NCBI RefSeq assembly: GCF_907165205.1
Contig: NC_058198.1
Location: 16,345,001 to 16,409,000 of the forward strand
Direction: 5' to 3'
DNA length: 64,000 nt
Source of the DNA: Coccinella septempunctata
Taxonomy: Eukaryota > Arthropoda > Insecta > Coleoptera > Coccinellidae
Shown: one piece after another, positions 10,443 through 21,711 of the stretch
Layout of the letters: each line of letters starts with the position of its first letter
How positions within the stretch are numbered: the stretch's first letter is position 1
Translations under genes and position numbers: made by a program
Notes under the pieces: generated by a model
Databases searched by the model: none
What the model saw: the letters and a program-made list of their open reading frames with translations, nothing else
What the model was told of the DNA's origin: nothing

Positions 10443-12169
10443 GTGAGTGCTTTGTCATGGCTTTCGTCTCCTATGTTAAACGTTAATGTTTACTTGTTTC
10501 CCACAGCCTTGAGAAAGGAGAAATGCTTCTCCGAAACGTCGGCAAATTTTGAATAAAATTTTTGAATAATAAGTGTCCAAATTCCTGCTATCTTTCTTCA
10601 GTTTGATGAACATGGATGCAAATACTATTAATATGTCACCGGGGGGATTATTCCACAACATCAGGGAGATATATGGTGGGGACGTTTGCCGTAGATGTAA
10701 AGCCTTTGTGAACAGGTCTGAGTTTTAACCCTTCTTTGTGTGTTTTCCTGAGAAAATAGATCTTGGGGGAGACGCTATTGTGAGAAATAAGTGATTTATA
10801 ATCGGCCTCTGTTATCTTTCCATCACTTTTTAGATTTTTCAAAAATTTGTTCACTCTGTCCTGCAACCTCTTGGTGGGGTCAACAGTCACTATTAGGTAC
10901 GTCATCTCATCACTCAACATATTTTCGGCTTCATTCATGTACTCGTCTTTGTACATCGATACAGTACTGTTGCCCTTATCTGATGCGCAAATAATAATCT
11001 CTGGATGGTCTCTAACAAATTTCGTTGTGGCAGAGTAGTGCCCTGCTAGGGGGTCACTTCGTTGTCCTCTATTTCTTAAAAAATTATTGATTATTCCCAC
11101 ACACCTAGCTCTAATTGAGTTTCTTTCAACCTCACTATCGGTAATGTTCTGGGTGAAATGTTCTATGTCCTTAATGAGCTCCAACTTAGGTATCTGCTTA
11201 GGGATAATACCATGCTTGGGGCCCAAACTTAGAGTGGATTTTACCTCCTGGGGTATATCAACAGTTGTATAGTTCATGATAAAAGTATCAGACTCCATGA
11301 TGGTAAAGGGCTGTACCTGTGCCCCCTCCAATCTACTCAGCTTTCTGACATTTCTAGACTTTGTTTCATGAAAAGTGGAAAGAAAAACACTCTCCGCCAA
11401 ATTCCTAACACCGATGAATGTTGTAGGATCCAACAAACTCTGCAAGACCTGGATGACCACTTTTATGGAGTTTTCGGTTCTTGTCTTCTTCCACAGTGAA
11501 ATCTTGATCTCAATATTAAGAATAGACTTGCGAAATCTGTTCATACACTTTTCAAACAACTTCGTGTAGGGATGCTCCTCTATCTGCAAGGTGTGAACCT
11601 GCCTTATATTACCGATTATATGTTCGGGAAAAACATGCCTCCCTCTACATTGTAACAAGAAAACAACTCCATTTTTTAACGATGCCAGTTTTTTGTTCAA
11701 GTTCACAAAGGCTTTACATCTACGGCAAACGTCCCCACCATATATCTCCCTGATGTTGTGGAATATTCCCCCCGATGACATATTAATAGTATTTGCATCC
11801 ATGTTCATCAAACTGAAGAAAGATAGCAGGAATTTGGACACTTATTATTCAAAAATTTTATTCAAAATTTGCCGACGTTTCGGAGAAGCCTTTCTCCTTT
11901 CTCAAGGCTGTGGGAAACAAGTAAACATTAACGTTTAACATAGGAGACGAAAGCCATGACAAAGCACTCACCTTATTTTATTCTATTTAAAGAAGAAATT
12001 TTTGAATCGTCAAACATGAGAAAAATAAGTTGGACATTCGCCAGATATTGTCACAAAATTGTTGATCTAGAAAGATTTTTTGTTGAGTTCTGTTACATGG
12101 GTAAATTTGAAGACTATTATAAGAGTCGAGGTTAAATACATTTAGAATACATTTTCTTTTTCTTTTTTT
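10443..12169. mobile_element. Head-to-head PLE block HH1 (inverted 271-bp arms)
   Basis: 10443-10713 is a forward PLE 5' end (intron-like segment, leader, first codons up to KAFVN). At 10713/10714 it joins, in reverse, the middle of the RT region (the codons for LKLRP). 10714-11808 is then the 5' half of a PLE frame on the minus strand, with its leader and inverted intron at 11908-11971 and terminal region to about 12169. The forward arm is therefore an inverted copy of 11701-11971. The same junction recurs at 16329/16330 and 59308/59309, so the three are descendants of one rearranged insertion. Confidence 0.85.
10714..11808 (-). pseudogene. PLE ORF, N-terminal half (in HH1)
   Basis: The frame starts at ATG 11808 and covers about 365 residues of the PLE protein: N-terminal region with a CRRC pair (about residue 28), then the start of the RT fingers ending at KTHKEGLKLRP. 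The catalytic YVDD and the GIY-YIG domain are missing. After the junction the frame runs about 20 codons into the inverted arm and stops near 10648. The sequence is otherwise unbroken. A GTG eleven codons upstream is in frame, but stop codons lie directly before it; the ATG is the plausible start. Confidence 0.82.
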
Positions 12170-12303
12170 AGTCACAGGAGGGCACACAGTCGCAATTAGC
12201 ACTAAGAAGTTACAAGTCTGTTCGATTTTTTTTTTTTCTTCTTCTTCTTTTTGTAGATTTATTCCCGGTAACGGGATACAGCAATGAATGAATGAATGAA
12301 TGA
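12170..12303 (+). mobile_element. 3'-end fragment of an unidentified retroelement with (AATG)n tail
   Basis: This 134-bp segment lies between two PLE pieces and is not PLE sequence. It has a T/CTT-rich tract, a short hairpin (CCCGGTAACGGG) and ends in about four AATG units. A small terminal hairpin followed by a microsatellite tail is typical of 3' ends of non-LTR elements or SINEs. An inverted copy with the same flanks is at 37058-37195. Confidence 0.5.
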
Positions 12304-12815
12304 AAAGTACACAGAGGACAGCACTAGCCACACATGCAATAGTGAATTCACATAGTTTTGACTTCTCGAATGTTTCCATATTGGACAAAGAATCAGGCTA
12401 TAATAGAAGACTCATTAGTCAAATGATACACATACAAAGACAGTGCACGGTGAATTTTAGAGAGGACACGCAAGACTTAAGCTCGATGTACCATAGCCTC
12501 ATAGCTAACATGTAGTTTTGCTCGGTTTGTTAACAACTTTGTGCAATGTTCTATTTGTTTTATCTTAGCATAGATGGCGTTGACAGCTGTGACATACCAC
12601 TAACCCAGAGAAAAAAAGAAAAAGAAAATGTATTCTGTGTTAGTCCCCTTTTTAACCTCGACTCTTATAATAGTCTTCAAATTTACCCACGTAACAGAAC
12701 TCAACAAAAAATCTTTCTAGATCAACAATTTTGTGACAATATCTGGCGAATGTCCAACTTATTTTTCTCATGTTTGACGATTCAAAAATTTCTTCTTTAA
12801 ATAGAATAAAATAAG
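12304..12815 (+). pseudogene. PLE 3' fragment P3 (end of GIY-YIG domain and 3' region)
   Basis: The segment starts abruptly inside the GIY-YIG domain at STQRTALATHAIV, next to the (AATG)n tail. It codes to the normal terminus SLIANM and stop at 12513-12515, followed by the 300-bp 3' region. The catalytic YVG block is missing. The next copy begins head-to-tail at 12816. Confidence 0.85.
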
Positions 12816-12978
12816 GTGAGTGCTTTGTCATGGCTTTCGTCTCCTATGTTGAACGTTAATGTTTACTTGTTTCCCACAGCCTTGAGAAAGGAGAAATGCT
12901 TCTCCGAAACGTCGGCAAATTTTGAATAAAATTTTTGAATAATAAGTGTCCAAATTCCTGCTATCTTTCTTCAGTTTG

Positions 12979-15758
12979 ATGAACATGGATGCAAATACTA
13001 TTAATATGTCACCGGGGGGATTATTCCACAACATCAGGGAGATATATGGTGGGGACGTTTGCCGTAGATGTAAAGCCTTTGTGAACTTGAACAAAAAACT
13101 GGCATCGTTAAAAAATAGAGTTGTTTTCTTGTTACAATGTAGAGGGAGGCATGTTTTTCCCGAACATATAATCGGTAATATAAGGCAGGTTCACCTTGCA
13201 GATAGAGGAGCATCCCTACACGAAGTTGGTTGAAAAGTGTATGAACAGATTTCGCAAGTCTATTCTTAATATTGAGATCAAGATTTCACTGTGGAAGAAG
13301 ACAAGAACCGAAAACTCCATAAAAGTGGTCATCCAGGTCTTGCAGAGTTTGTTGGATCCTACAACATTCATCGGTGTTAAGAATTTGGCGGAGAGTGTTT
13401 TTCTTTCCACTTTTCATGAAACAAAGTCTAGAAATGTCAGAAAGCTGAGTAGATTGGAGGGGGCACAGGTACAGCCCTCTACCATCATGGAGTCTGATAC
13501 TTTTATCATGAACTATACAACTGTTGATATACCCCAGGAGGTAAAATCCACTCTAAGTTTGGGCCCTAAGCATGGTATTATCCCTAAGCAGATACCTAAG
13601 TTGGAGCTCATTAAGGACATAGAACATTTCACCCAGAACATTACCGATAGTGAGGTTGAAAGAAACTCAATTAGAGCTAGGTGTGTGGGAATAATCAATA
13701 ATTTTTTAAGAAATAGAGGACAACGAAGTGACCCCCTAGCAGGGCACTACTCTGCCACAACGAAATTTGTTAGAGACCATCCAGAGATTATTATTTGCGC
13801 ATCAGATAAGGGCAACAGTACTGTATTGATGTACAAAGACGAGTACATGAATGAAGCCGAAAATATGTTGAGTGATGAGATGACGTACCTAATAGTGACT
13901 GTTGACCCCACCAAGAGGTTGCAGGACAGAGTGAACAAATTTTTGAAAATTCTAAAAAGTGATGGAAAGATATCAGAGGCCGATTATAAATCACTTATTT
14001 CTCACAATAGCGTCTCCCCCAAGATCTATTTTCTCAGGAAAACACACAAAGAAGGGTTAAAACTCAGACCTATAGTTAGTTGTATCAATTCACCCACTCA
14101 TAAGATAGGAAGATACATACACACCATCCTTAATGGTGTTCTTTCCACGTCAGTATATAATGTCAAGAACTCGCATACTTTGGTGGAGGAGCTGAGACTG
14201 ATCGAGGTACCAGATGATTATGTGCTCATATCTCTGGACGTGGTATCTTTGTTCACGAACATTCCTAAAAGTTTGGTGAAGACAGCGTTGACACAGAGCT
14301 GGCACTACATTAGAAATTTTACAGTCCTTGAAAAACAGGAGTTCCTGCAGCTGGTTGACTTGTGTTTTGATGGGGGCTATTTCGTATTCTGTGGAAGATT
14401 TTTTAAACAAAGGGATGGCACAGCGATGGGCGCACCGGAGAGCCCATCATTTGCTGATATAGTAATGCACGCTCTATTCCGTTATGTAGTATCTAGGTTG
14501 AATTTCGCAATTCCGTTAATAAAGTTGTATGTGGACGATACACTTCTTCTTGTACCGAAATCACAGATAGAAACAACAGTAAGTGTGTTCAATTCCTATC
14601 ATCAGAAAATAAGATTCACCCTTGAAATGGAAAAAGACTGCAGCATTCCATTTTTGGACCTACTTATTGTAAGGGAAAACAATAAACTTATCACCAACTG
14701 GTATACCAAGCCCACACATTCGGGCAGATGTATTAACTACTTGTCTAACCACAGTTATAGCCAAAAGAGAAATGTGGCGTTCAATCTGGTCAACAGAGCT
14801 GTATCACTCAGCAATGAGAGGTTCATACCACAAAATTCAGATAAGGTCACGAAAATATTACGAAGGAACAACTATCCACTTCACTACATCAAGACCATAA
14901 TTAACGAGTACAAAAGAAAACAACAACGGGAGTATGTCACACCGGGATTGGAAGAGCCTTCAGCCAGTAATGATAACAGTGTTAGGAGGTTCACAAGACT
15001 GGTTATGTATCCTGGGCTGTCATACCAGATAAACAGGGTGATTCGGGAGCACAATGTGACAGCTGCCTTTTACAATAAGATCAATGTAAAGAAGAGATTC
15101 TTCACCAAGCTCAAAGACGACAACCCCATCCTAAAACAATCAGAGGTGATATACAAGATTCCGTGTGGTGACTGCGAGAGATGTTATGTGGGCCAAACCA
15201 AGCAGTTGCTCCAGGACAGAATCAAGCTACATTCACAATAAATTCACGGGCCGAAGTGCACTTCGGCACGGAAGCTTAGCAGATGGCGTTCTCCGTTACC
15301 ATTCACAATAAAATTCAAGACAAAATTTCTTGCAAGTTGCAAACTATCACTTCGGCAAGGAATTTCGTGCCGGCTATAGATGATGCTGATGCTTATGTTT
15401 TGATCAGTTACATTTTTGATTCATTTGAGTATTTGGTTCCAAGATTATTGCGAATGGTAAATTTCGTGCCGAAGTGCACTTCGGCCCGCGAATTGATTGT
15501 GAATGCAGCTTCAGACAACACTAAAATGACGTAAACAAGAGGGATAAAAGTACACAGAGGACAGCACTAGCCACACATGCAATAGTGAATTCACATAGTT
15601 TTGACTTCTCGAATGTTTCCATATTGGACAAAGAATCAGGCTATAATAGAAGACTCATTAGTGAAATGATACACATACAAAGACAGTGCACGGTGAATTT
15701 TAGAGAGGACACGCAAGACTTAAGCTCGGTGTACCATAGCCTCATAGCTAACATGTAG
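12979..15758 (+). pseudogene. PLE copy P4, full-length ORF with three breaks
   Basis: The ATG at 12979 follows the leader intron (12816-12879). The protein would be about 830 residues: CRRC pair, RT blocks, YVDD near 14532, GIY-YIG from about 15165. Breaks: a 2-bp deletion near 13194 (GTTCACC for GTTCACACC) shifts the frame; a 286-bp MITE interrupts the GIY-YIG domain at 15225-15510; and CAA is changed to the stop TAA at 15522-15524. The copy at 56245-58737 has the same TAA but neither of the other two lesions. The nonsense mutation therefore predates the duplication that made the pair, and the other changes followed it. Confidence 0.9.
15225..15510. mobile_element. MITE, 286 bp, with 45-bp terminal inverted repeats
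   Basis: The ends 15225-15269 and 15466-15510 are inverted copies matching at 42 of 45 positions, starting AGCT(A/G)CATTCACAAT. The target duplication is TCA (15222-15224, 15511-15513); removal restores the PLE sequence. Each terminal repeat contains the perfect 18-bp palindrome GCCGAAGTGCACTTCGGC (15250-15267, 15468-15485). There is no coding capacity. A 3-bp duplication would suit PIF/Harbinger or CACTA relatives, but TCA is not the TWA usual for Harbinger, so the superfamily is unassigned. Confidence 0.85.
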
Positions 15759-16058
15759 TTTTGCTCGGTTTGTTAACAACTTTGTGCAATGTTCTGTTTG
15801 TTTTATCTTAGCATAGATGGCGTTGACAGCTGTGACATACCACTAACCCAGAGAAAAAAAGAAAAAGAAAATGTATTCTGTGTTAGTCCCCTTTTTAACC
15901 TCGACTCTTATAATAGTCTTCAAATTTACCCATGTAACAGAACTCAACAAAAAAACTTTCTAGATCAACAATTTTGTGACAATATCTGGCGAATGTCCAA
16001 TTTATTTTTCTCATGTTTGACGATTCAAAAATTTCTTCTTTAAATAGAATAAAATAAG
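15759..16058 (+). other. PLE copy P4 3' region
   Basis: Standard 300-bp PLE 3' region, ending AATAAAATAAG before the GTGAGT of block HH2. Nothing else seen. Confidence 0.75.
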
Positions 16059-17587
16059 GTGAGTGCTTTGTCATGGCTTTCGTCTCCTATGTTAAACGTT
16101 AATGTTTACTTGTTTCCCACAGCCTTGAGAAAGGAGAAATGCTTCTCCGAAACGTCGGCAAATTTTGAATAAAATTTTTGAATAATAAGTGTCCAAATTC
16201 CTGCTATCTTTCTTCAGTTTGATGAACATGGATGCAAATACTATTAATATGTCACCGGGGGGATTATTCCACAACATCAGGGAGATATATGGTGGGGACG
16301 TTTGCCGTAGATGTAAAGCCTTTGTGAACAGGTCTGAGTTTTAACCCTTCTTTGTGTGTTTTCCTGAGAAAATAGATCTTGGGGGAGACGCTATTGTGAG
16401 AAATAAGTGATTTATAATCGGCCTCTGTTATCTTTCCATCACTTTTTAGATTTTTCAAAAATTTGTTCACTCTGTCCTGCAACCTCTTGGTGGGGTCAAC
16501 AGTCACTATTAGGTACGTCATCTCATCACTCAACATATTTTCGGCTTCATTCATGTACTCGTCTTTGTACATCGATACAGTACTGTTGCCCTTATCTGAT
16601 GCGCAAATAATAATCTCTGGATGGTCTCTAACAAATTTCGTTGTGGCAGAGTAGTGCCCTGCTAGGGGGTCACTTCGTTGTCCTCTATTTCTTAAAAAAT
16701 TATTGATTATTCCCACACACCTAGCTCTAATTGAGTTTCTTTCAACCTCACTATCGGTAATGTTCTGGGTGAAATGTTCTATGTCCTTAATGAGCTCCAA
16801 CTTAGGTATCTGCTTAGGGATAATACCATGCTTAGGGCCCAAACTTAGAGTGGATTTTACCTCCTGGGGTATATCAACAGTTGTATAGTTCATGATAAAA
16901 GTATCAGACTCCATGATGGTGAAGGGCTGTACCTGTGCCCCCTCCAATCTACTCAGCTTTCTGACATTTCTAGACTTTGTTTCATGAAAAGTGGAAAGAA
17001 AAACACTCTCCGCCAAATTCCTAACACCGATGAATGTTGTAGGATCCAACAAACTCTGCAAGACCTGGATGACCACTTTTATGGAGTTTTCGGTTCTTGT
17101 CTTCTTCCACAGTGAAATCTTGATCTCAATATTAAGAATAGACTTGCGAAATCTGTTCATACACTTTTCAAACAACTTCGTGTAGGGATGCTCCTCTATC
17201 TGCAAGGTGTGAACCTGCCTTATATTACCGATTATATGTTCGGGAAAAACATGCCTCCCTCTACATTGTAACAAGAAAACAACTCTATTTTTTAACGATG
17301 CCAGTTTTTTGTTCAAGTTCACAAAGGCTTTACATCTACGGCAAACGTCCCCACCATATATCTCCCTGATGTTGTGGAATATTCCCCCCGATGACATATT
17401 AATAGTATTTGCATCCATGTTCATCAAACTGAAGAAAGATAGCAGGAATTTGGACACTTATTATTCAAAAATTTTATTCAAAATTTGCCGACGTTTCGGA
17501 GAAGCCTTTCTCCTTTCTCAAGGCTGTGGGAAACAAGTAAACATTAACGTTTAACATAGGAGACGAAAGCCATGACAAAGCACTCAC
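16059..17587. mobile_element. Head-to-head PLE block HH2
   Basis: Same structure as HH1: forward leader and first codons (16059-16329), then the reverse 5' half of a PLE (16330-17587, frame from about 17424 down to the junction). The inverted intron is at 17524-17587. To the right it abuts the 3' end of a minus-strand PLE (P5), unlike HH1, which abuts the (AATG)n fragment. The coding half lacks YVDD and the nuclease. Confidence 0.85.
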
Positions 17588-17887
17588 CTTATTTTATTCT
17601 ATTTAAAGAAGAAATTTTTGAATCGTCAAACATGAGAAAAATAAGTTGGACATTCGCCAGATATTGTCACAAAATTGTTGATCTAGAAAGATTTTTTGTT
17701 GAGTTCTGTTACATGGGTAAATTTGAAGACTATTATAAGAGTCGAGGTTAAAAAGGGGACTAACACAGAATACATTTTCTCTTTCTTTTTTTCTCTGGGT
17801 TAGTGGTATGTCACAGCTGTCAACGCCATCTATGCTAAGATAAAACAAACAGAACATTGCACAAAGTTTTTAACAAACCGAGCAAAA

Positions 17888-20340
17888 CTACATGTTAGCT
17901 ATGAGGCTATGGTACACCGAGCTTAAGTCTTGCGTGTCCTCTCTAAAATTCACCGTGCACTGTCTTTTTATGTGTATCATTTCACTAATGAGTCTTCTAT
18001 TATAGCCTGATTCTTTGTCCAATATGGAAACATTCTAGAAGTCAAAACTATGTGAATTCACTATTGCATGTGTGGCTAGTGCTGTCCTCTGTGTACTTTC
18101 ATCCCTCTTGTTTACGTCATTTTGGTGTTGTCTGATTCTGTCCTGGAGCAACTGCTTGGTTTGGCCCACATAACATCTCTCGCAGTCACCACACGGAATC
18201 TTGTATATCACCTCTGATTGTTTTAGGATGGGGGTGTCGTCTTTGAGCTTGGTGAAGAATCACTTCTTTACATTGATCTTATTGTAAAAGGCAGCTGTCA
18301 CATTGTGCTCCCGAAACACCCTGTTTATCTGGTATGACAGCCCAGGATACATAACCAGTCTTGTGAACCTCCTAACACTGTTATCATTACTGGCTGAAGG
18401 CTCTTCCAATCCCGGTGTGACATACTCCCGTTGTTGTTTTCTTTTGTACTCGTTAATTATGGTCTTGATGTAGTGAAGTGGATAGTTGTTCCTTCGTAAT
18501 ATTTTCGTGACCTTATCTAAATTTTGTGGTATGAACCTCTCATTGCTGAGTGATACAGCTCTGTTGACCAGATTGAACGCCACATTTCTCTTTTGGCTAT
18601 AACTGTGGTTAGACAAGTAGTTAATACATCTGCCCGAATGTGTGGGCTTGGTATACCAGTTGGTGATAAGTTTATTGTTTTCCCTTACAATAAGTAGGTC
18701 CAAAAATGGAATGCTGCAATCTTTTTCCATTTCAAGGGTGAATCTTATTTTCTGATGATAGGAATTGAACACACTTACTGTTGTTTCTATCTGTGATTTC
18801 GGTACAAGAAGAAGTGTATCGTCCACATACAACTTTATTAACGGAATTGCGAAATTCAACCTAGATTCTACATAACGGAATAGAGCGTGCATGACTTTAT
18901 CAGCAAATGATGGGCTCTCCGGTGCGCCCATCGCTGTGCCATCCCTTTGTTTAAAAAATCTTCCACAGAATACGAAATAGACCCCATCAAAACACTAGTC
19001 AACCAGCTGCAGGAACTCCTGTTTTTCAAGGACTGTAAAATTTCTAATGTAGTGCCAGCTCTGTGTCAACGCTGTCTTCACCAAACTTTTAGGAATGTTC
19101 GTAAACAAAGATACCACGTCCAGAGATATGAGCACATAATCATCTGGTACCTCGATCAGTCTCAGCTCCTCCACCAAAGTATGCGAGTTCTTGACATTAT
19201 ATACTGACGTGGAAAGAACACCATTAAGGATGGTGTGTATGTATCTTCCTATCTTATGAGTGGGTGAATTGATACAACTAACTATAGGTCTGAGTTTTAA
19301 CCCTTCTTTGTGTGTTTTCCTGAGAAAATAGATCTTGGGGGAGACGCTATTGTGAGAAATAAGTGATTTATAATCGGCCTCTGATATCTGTCCTGCAACC
19401 TCTTGGTGGGGTCAACAGTCACTATTAGGTACGTCATCTCATCACTCAACATATTTTCGGCTTCATTCATGTACTCGTCTTTGTACATCAATACAGTACT
19501 GTTGCCCTTATCTGATGCGCAAATAATAATCTCTGGATGGTCTCTAACAAATTTCGTTGTGGCAGAGTAGTGCCCTGCTAGGGGGTCACTTCGTTGTCCT
19601 CTATTTCTTAAAAAATTCTTGATTATTCCCACACACCTAGCTCTAATTGAGTTTCTTTCAACCTCACTATCGGTAATGTTCTGGGTGAAATGTTCTATGT
19701 CCTTAATGAGCTCCAACTTAGGTATCTGCTTAGGGATAATACCGTGCTTAGGGCTCAAACTTAGAGTGGATTTTACCTCCTGGGGTATATCAACAGTTGT
19801 ATAGTTCATGATAAAAGTATCAGACTCCATAATGGTAAAGGGCTGTACCTGTGCCCCCTCCAATCTACTCAGCTTTCTGACATTTCTAGACTTTGTTTCA
19901 TGAAAAGTGGAAAGAAAAACACTCTCCGCCAAATTCTTAACACCGATGAATGTTGTAGGATCCAACAAACTCTGCAAGACCTGGATGACCACTTTTATGG
20001 AGTTTTCGGTTCTTGTCTTCTTCCACAGTGAAATCTTGATCTCAATATTAAGAATAGACTTGCGAAATCTGTTCATACACTTTTCAACCAACTTCGTGTA
20101 GGGATGCTCCTCTATCTGCAAGGTGTGAACCTGCCTTATATTACCGATTATATGTTCGGGAAAAACATGCCTCCCTCTACATTGTAACAAGAAAACAACT
20201 CTATTTTTTAACGATGCCAGTTTTTTGTTCAAGTTCACAAAGGCTTTACATCTACGGCAAACGTCCCCACCATATATCTCCCTGATGTTGTGGAATAATC
20301 CCCCCGGTGACATATTAATAGTATTTGCATCCATGTTCAT
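17888..20340 (-). pseudogene. PLE copy P5, full-length ORF with several breaks
   Basis: The frame runs from ATG 20340 to the stop at 17888-17890, with leader intron at 20440-20503. Lesions: a 40-bp deletion near 19390 in the RT fingers, between repeated TCT triplets; a stop in place of arginine after INVKK (AGA to TGA, about 18258-18260); and a second stop where TCG became TAG (about 18034). Both stops are shared with the copy at 60867-63359, which lacks the 40-bp deletion. MGAPESPSF and YVDD are intact. The 3' region lies at 17588-17887. Confidence 0.9.
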
Positions 20341-20503
20341 CAAACTGAAGAAAGATAGCAGGAATTTGGACACTTATTATTCAAAAATTTTATTCAAAAT
20401 TTGCCGACGTTTCGGAGAAGCATTTCTCCTTTCTCAAGGCTGTGGGAAACAAGTAAACATTAACGTTTAACATAGGAGACGAAAGCCATGACAAAGCACT
20501 CAC

Positions 20504-21296
20504 CTTATTTTATTCTATTTAAAGAAGAAATTTTTGAATCGTCACTCATGATAAGTTGGACATTCGCCAGATATTGTCACAAAATTGTTGATCTAGAAAG
20601 ATTTTTTTTTTGAGTTCTGTTACATGGGTAAATTTGAAGACTATTATAAGAAACGAGGTTAAAAAAGGAACTAACACAGAATACATTTTCTTTTTCTTTT
20701 TTTCTCTGGGTTAGTGGTATGTCACAGCTGTCAACGCCATCTATGCTAAGATAAAACAAACAGAACATTGCACAAAGTTGTTAACAAACCGAGCAAAACT
20801 ACATGTTAGCTATGAGGCTATGGTACACCGAGCTTAAGTCTTGCGTGTCCTCTCTAAAATTCACCGTGCACTGTCTTTGTATGTGTATCATTTCACTCAT
20901 GAGTCTTCTATTATAGCCTGATTCTTTGTCCAATATGGAAACATTCGAGAAGTCAAAACTATGTGAATTCACTATTGCATGTGTGGCTAGTGCTGTCCTC
21001 TGTGTACTTTTATCCCTCTTGTTTACGTCATTTTGGTGTTGTCTGATTCTGTCCTGGAGCAACTGCTTGGTTTGGCCCACATAACATCTCTCGCAGTCAC
21101 CACACGGAATCTTGTATATCACCTCTGATTGTTTTAGGATGGGGGTGTCGTCTTTGAGCTTGGTGAAGAATCTCTTCTTTACATTGATCTTATTGTAAAA
21201 GGCAGCTGTCACATTGTGCTCCCGAAACACCCTGTTTATCTTGTATGACAGCCCAGGATACATAACCAGTCTTGTGAACCTCCTAACACTGTTATC
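20504..21296 (-). pseudogene. PLE copy P6, 3' part (right of the copia A insertion in element order)
   Basis: Minus-strand coding from 21296 to the stop at 20799-20801 covers the junction DNSVRRFTRL and the whole GIY-YIG domain (CGDCERCYVG, RIRQH, LMSEMIHI). The 3' region is at 20504-20798. At 21296 the element is cut by the 5' LTR of copia A; the rest of the ORF resumes at 34388. The substitution giving LMSEM and a diverged 3' region mark this copy and its duplicates at 55290 and 63523. Confidence 0.9.
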
Positions 21297-21596
21297 TGTT
21301 GAAGTAAGAACTGCTGGCCAAAGTTGATTTGGGACCAGTCCACTTCTATAAAGCAACCTGCTGACAACTAATATTATGTTCGGCCTAATGCGCATGCGCA
21401 ACTAAGTTAGGTACACGTGCTATTAATGGTGCAGAAGCCAGTTCTGTCGGGAATGCGAATAGATAAAGGCTACCCTCACTATTAATAGTTTCAAGCGACC
21501 ATCGGCCATTTTGTATTATTCACCAGTGTGTTAATATATCTTTAAATAAACTTTGTTAAAACCGTCTCATCAGTTTCAAAAGTATCCACCCTCTCA
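21297..21596 (+). repeat. Copia A 5' LTR
   Basis: 300 bp beginning TGTTGAAG and ending CTCTCA. It contains a TATAAA (21347-21352), an NRF-1-like palindrome TGCGCATGCGCA (21389-21400), a CACGTG E-box (21414-21419), a GCCATTTTG YY1/Pho-like motif, and AATAAA (21545-21550) 46 bp before the end. Regulatory roles are inferred from motif match only. The 3' LTR differs at a few positions. Confidence 0.93.
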
Positions 21597-21711
21597 TGGT
21601 AGCAGCGCTTGTGTGTATGTGCGTGCGTGTTAATTAAGAAACAGAAGACTAGAAGACCACGTGTTGAACAGAAGACTACAAGACCACGTGTTCAACATCA
21701 AAACAACAAGC
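21597..21711 (+). promoter_or_regulatory. Copia A primer-binding site and repeated leader
   Basis: TGGTAGCAGCGC directly after the LTR has the form of a copia primer-binding site for the 3' end of a (methionine-type) tRNA. The leader then holds two 27-bp tandem units (21642-21668, 21669-21695), each with a CACGTG E-box. The first ATG in frame with gag is at 21712. Confidence 0.7.

Noticed and set aside
12979..12981. GTG eleven codons upstream as the start of the PLE protein
   Set aside because: Stop codons stand just before it, and eukaryotic initiation is more plausible at the conserved ATG; the same applies to the GTG 17 codons before copia Gag.
15283..15534. 83-codon frame across the MITE
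   Set aside because: It spans the MITE and adjoining PLE by chance and lacks any domain.
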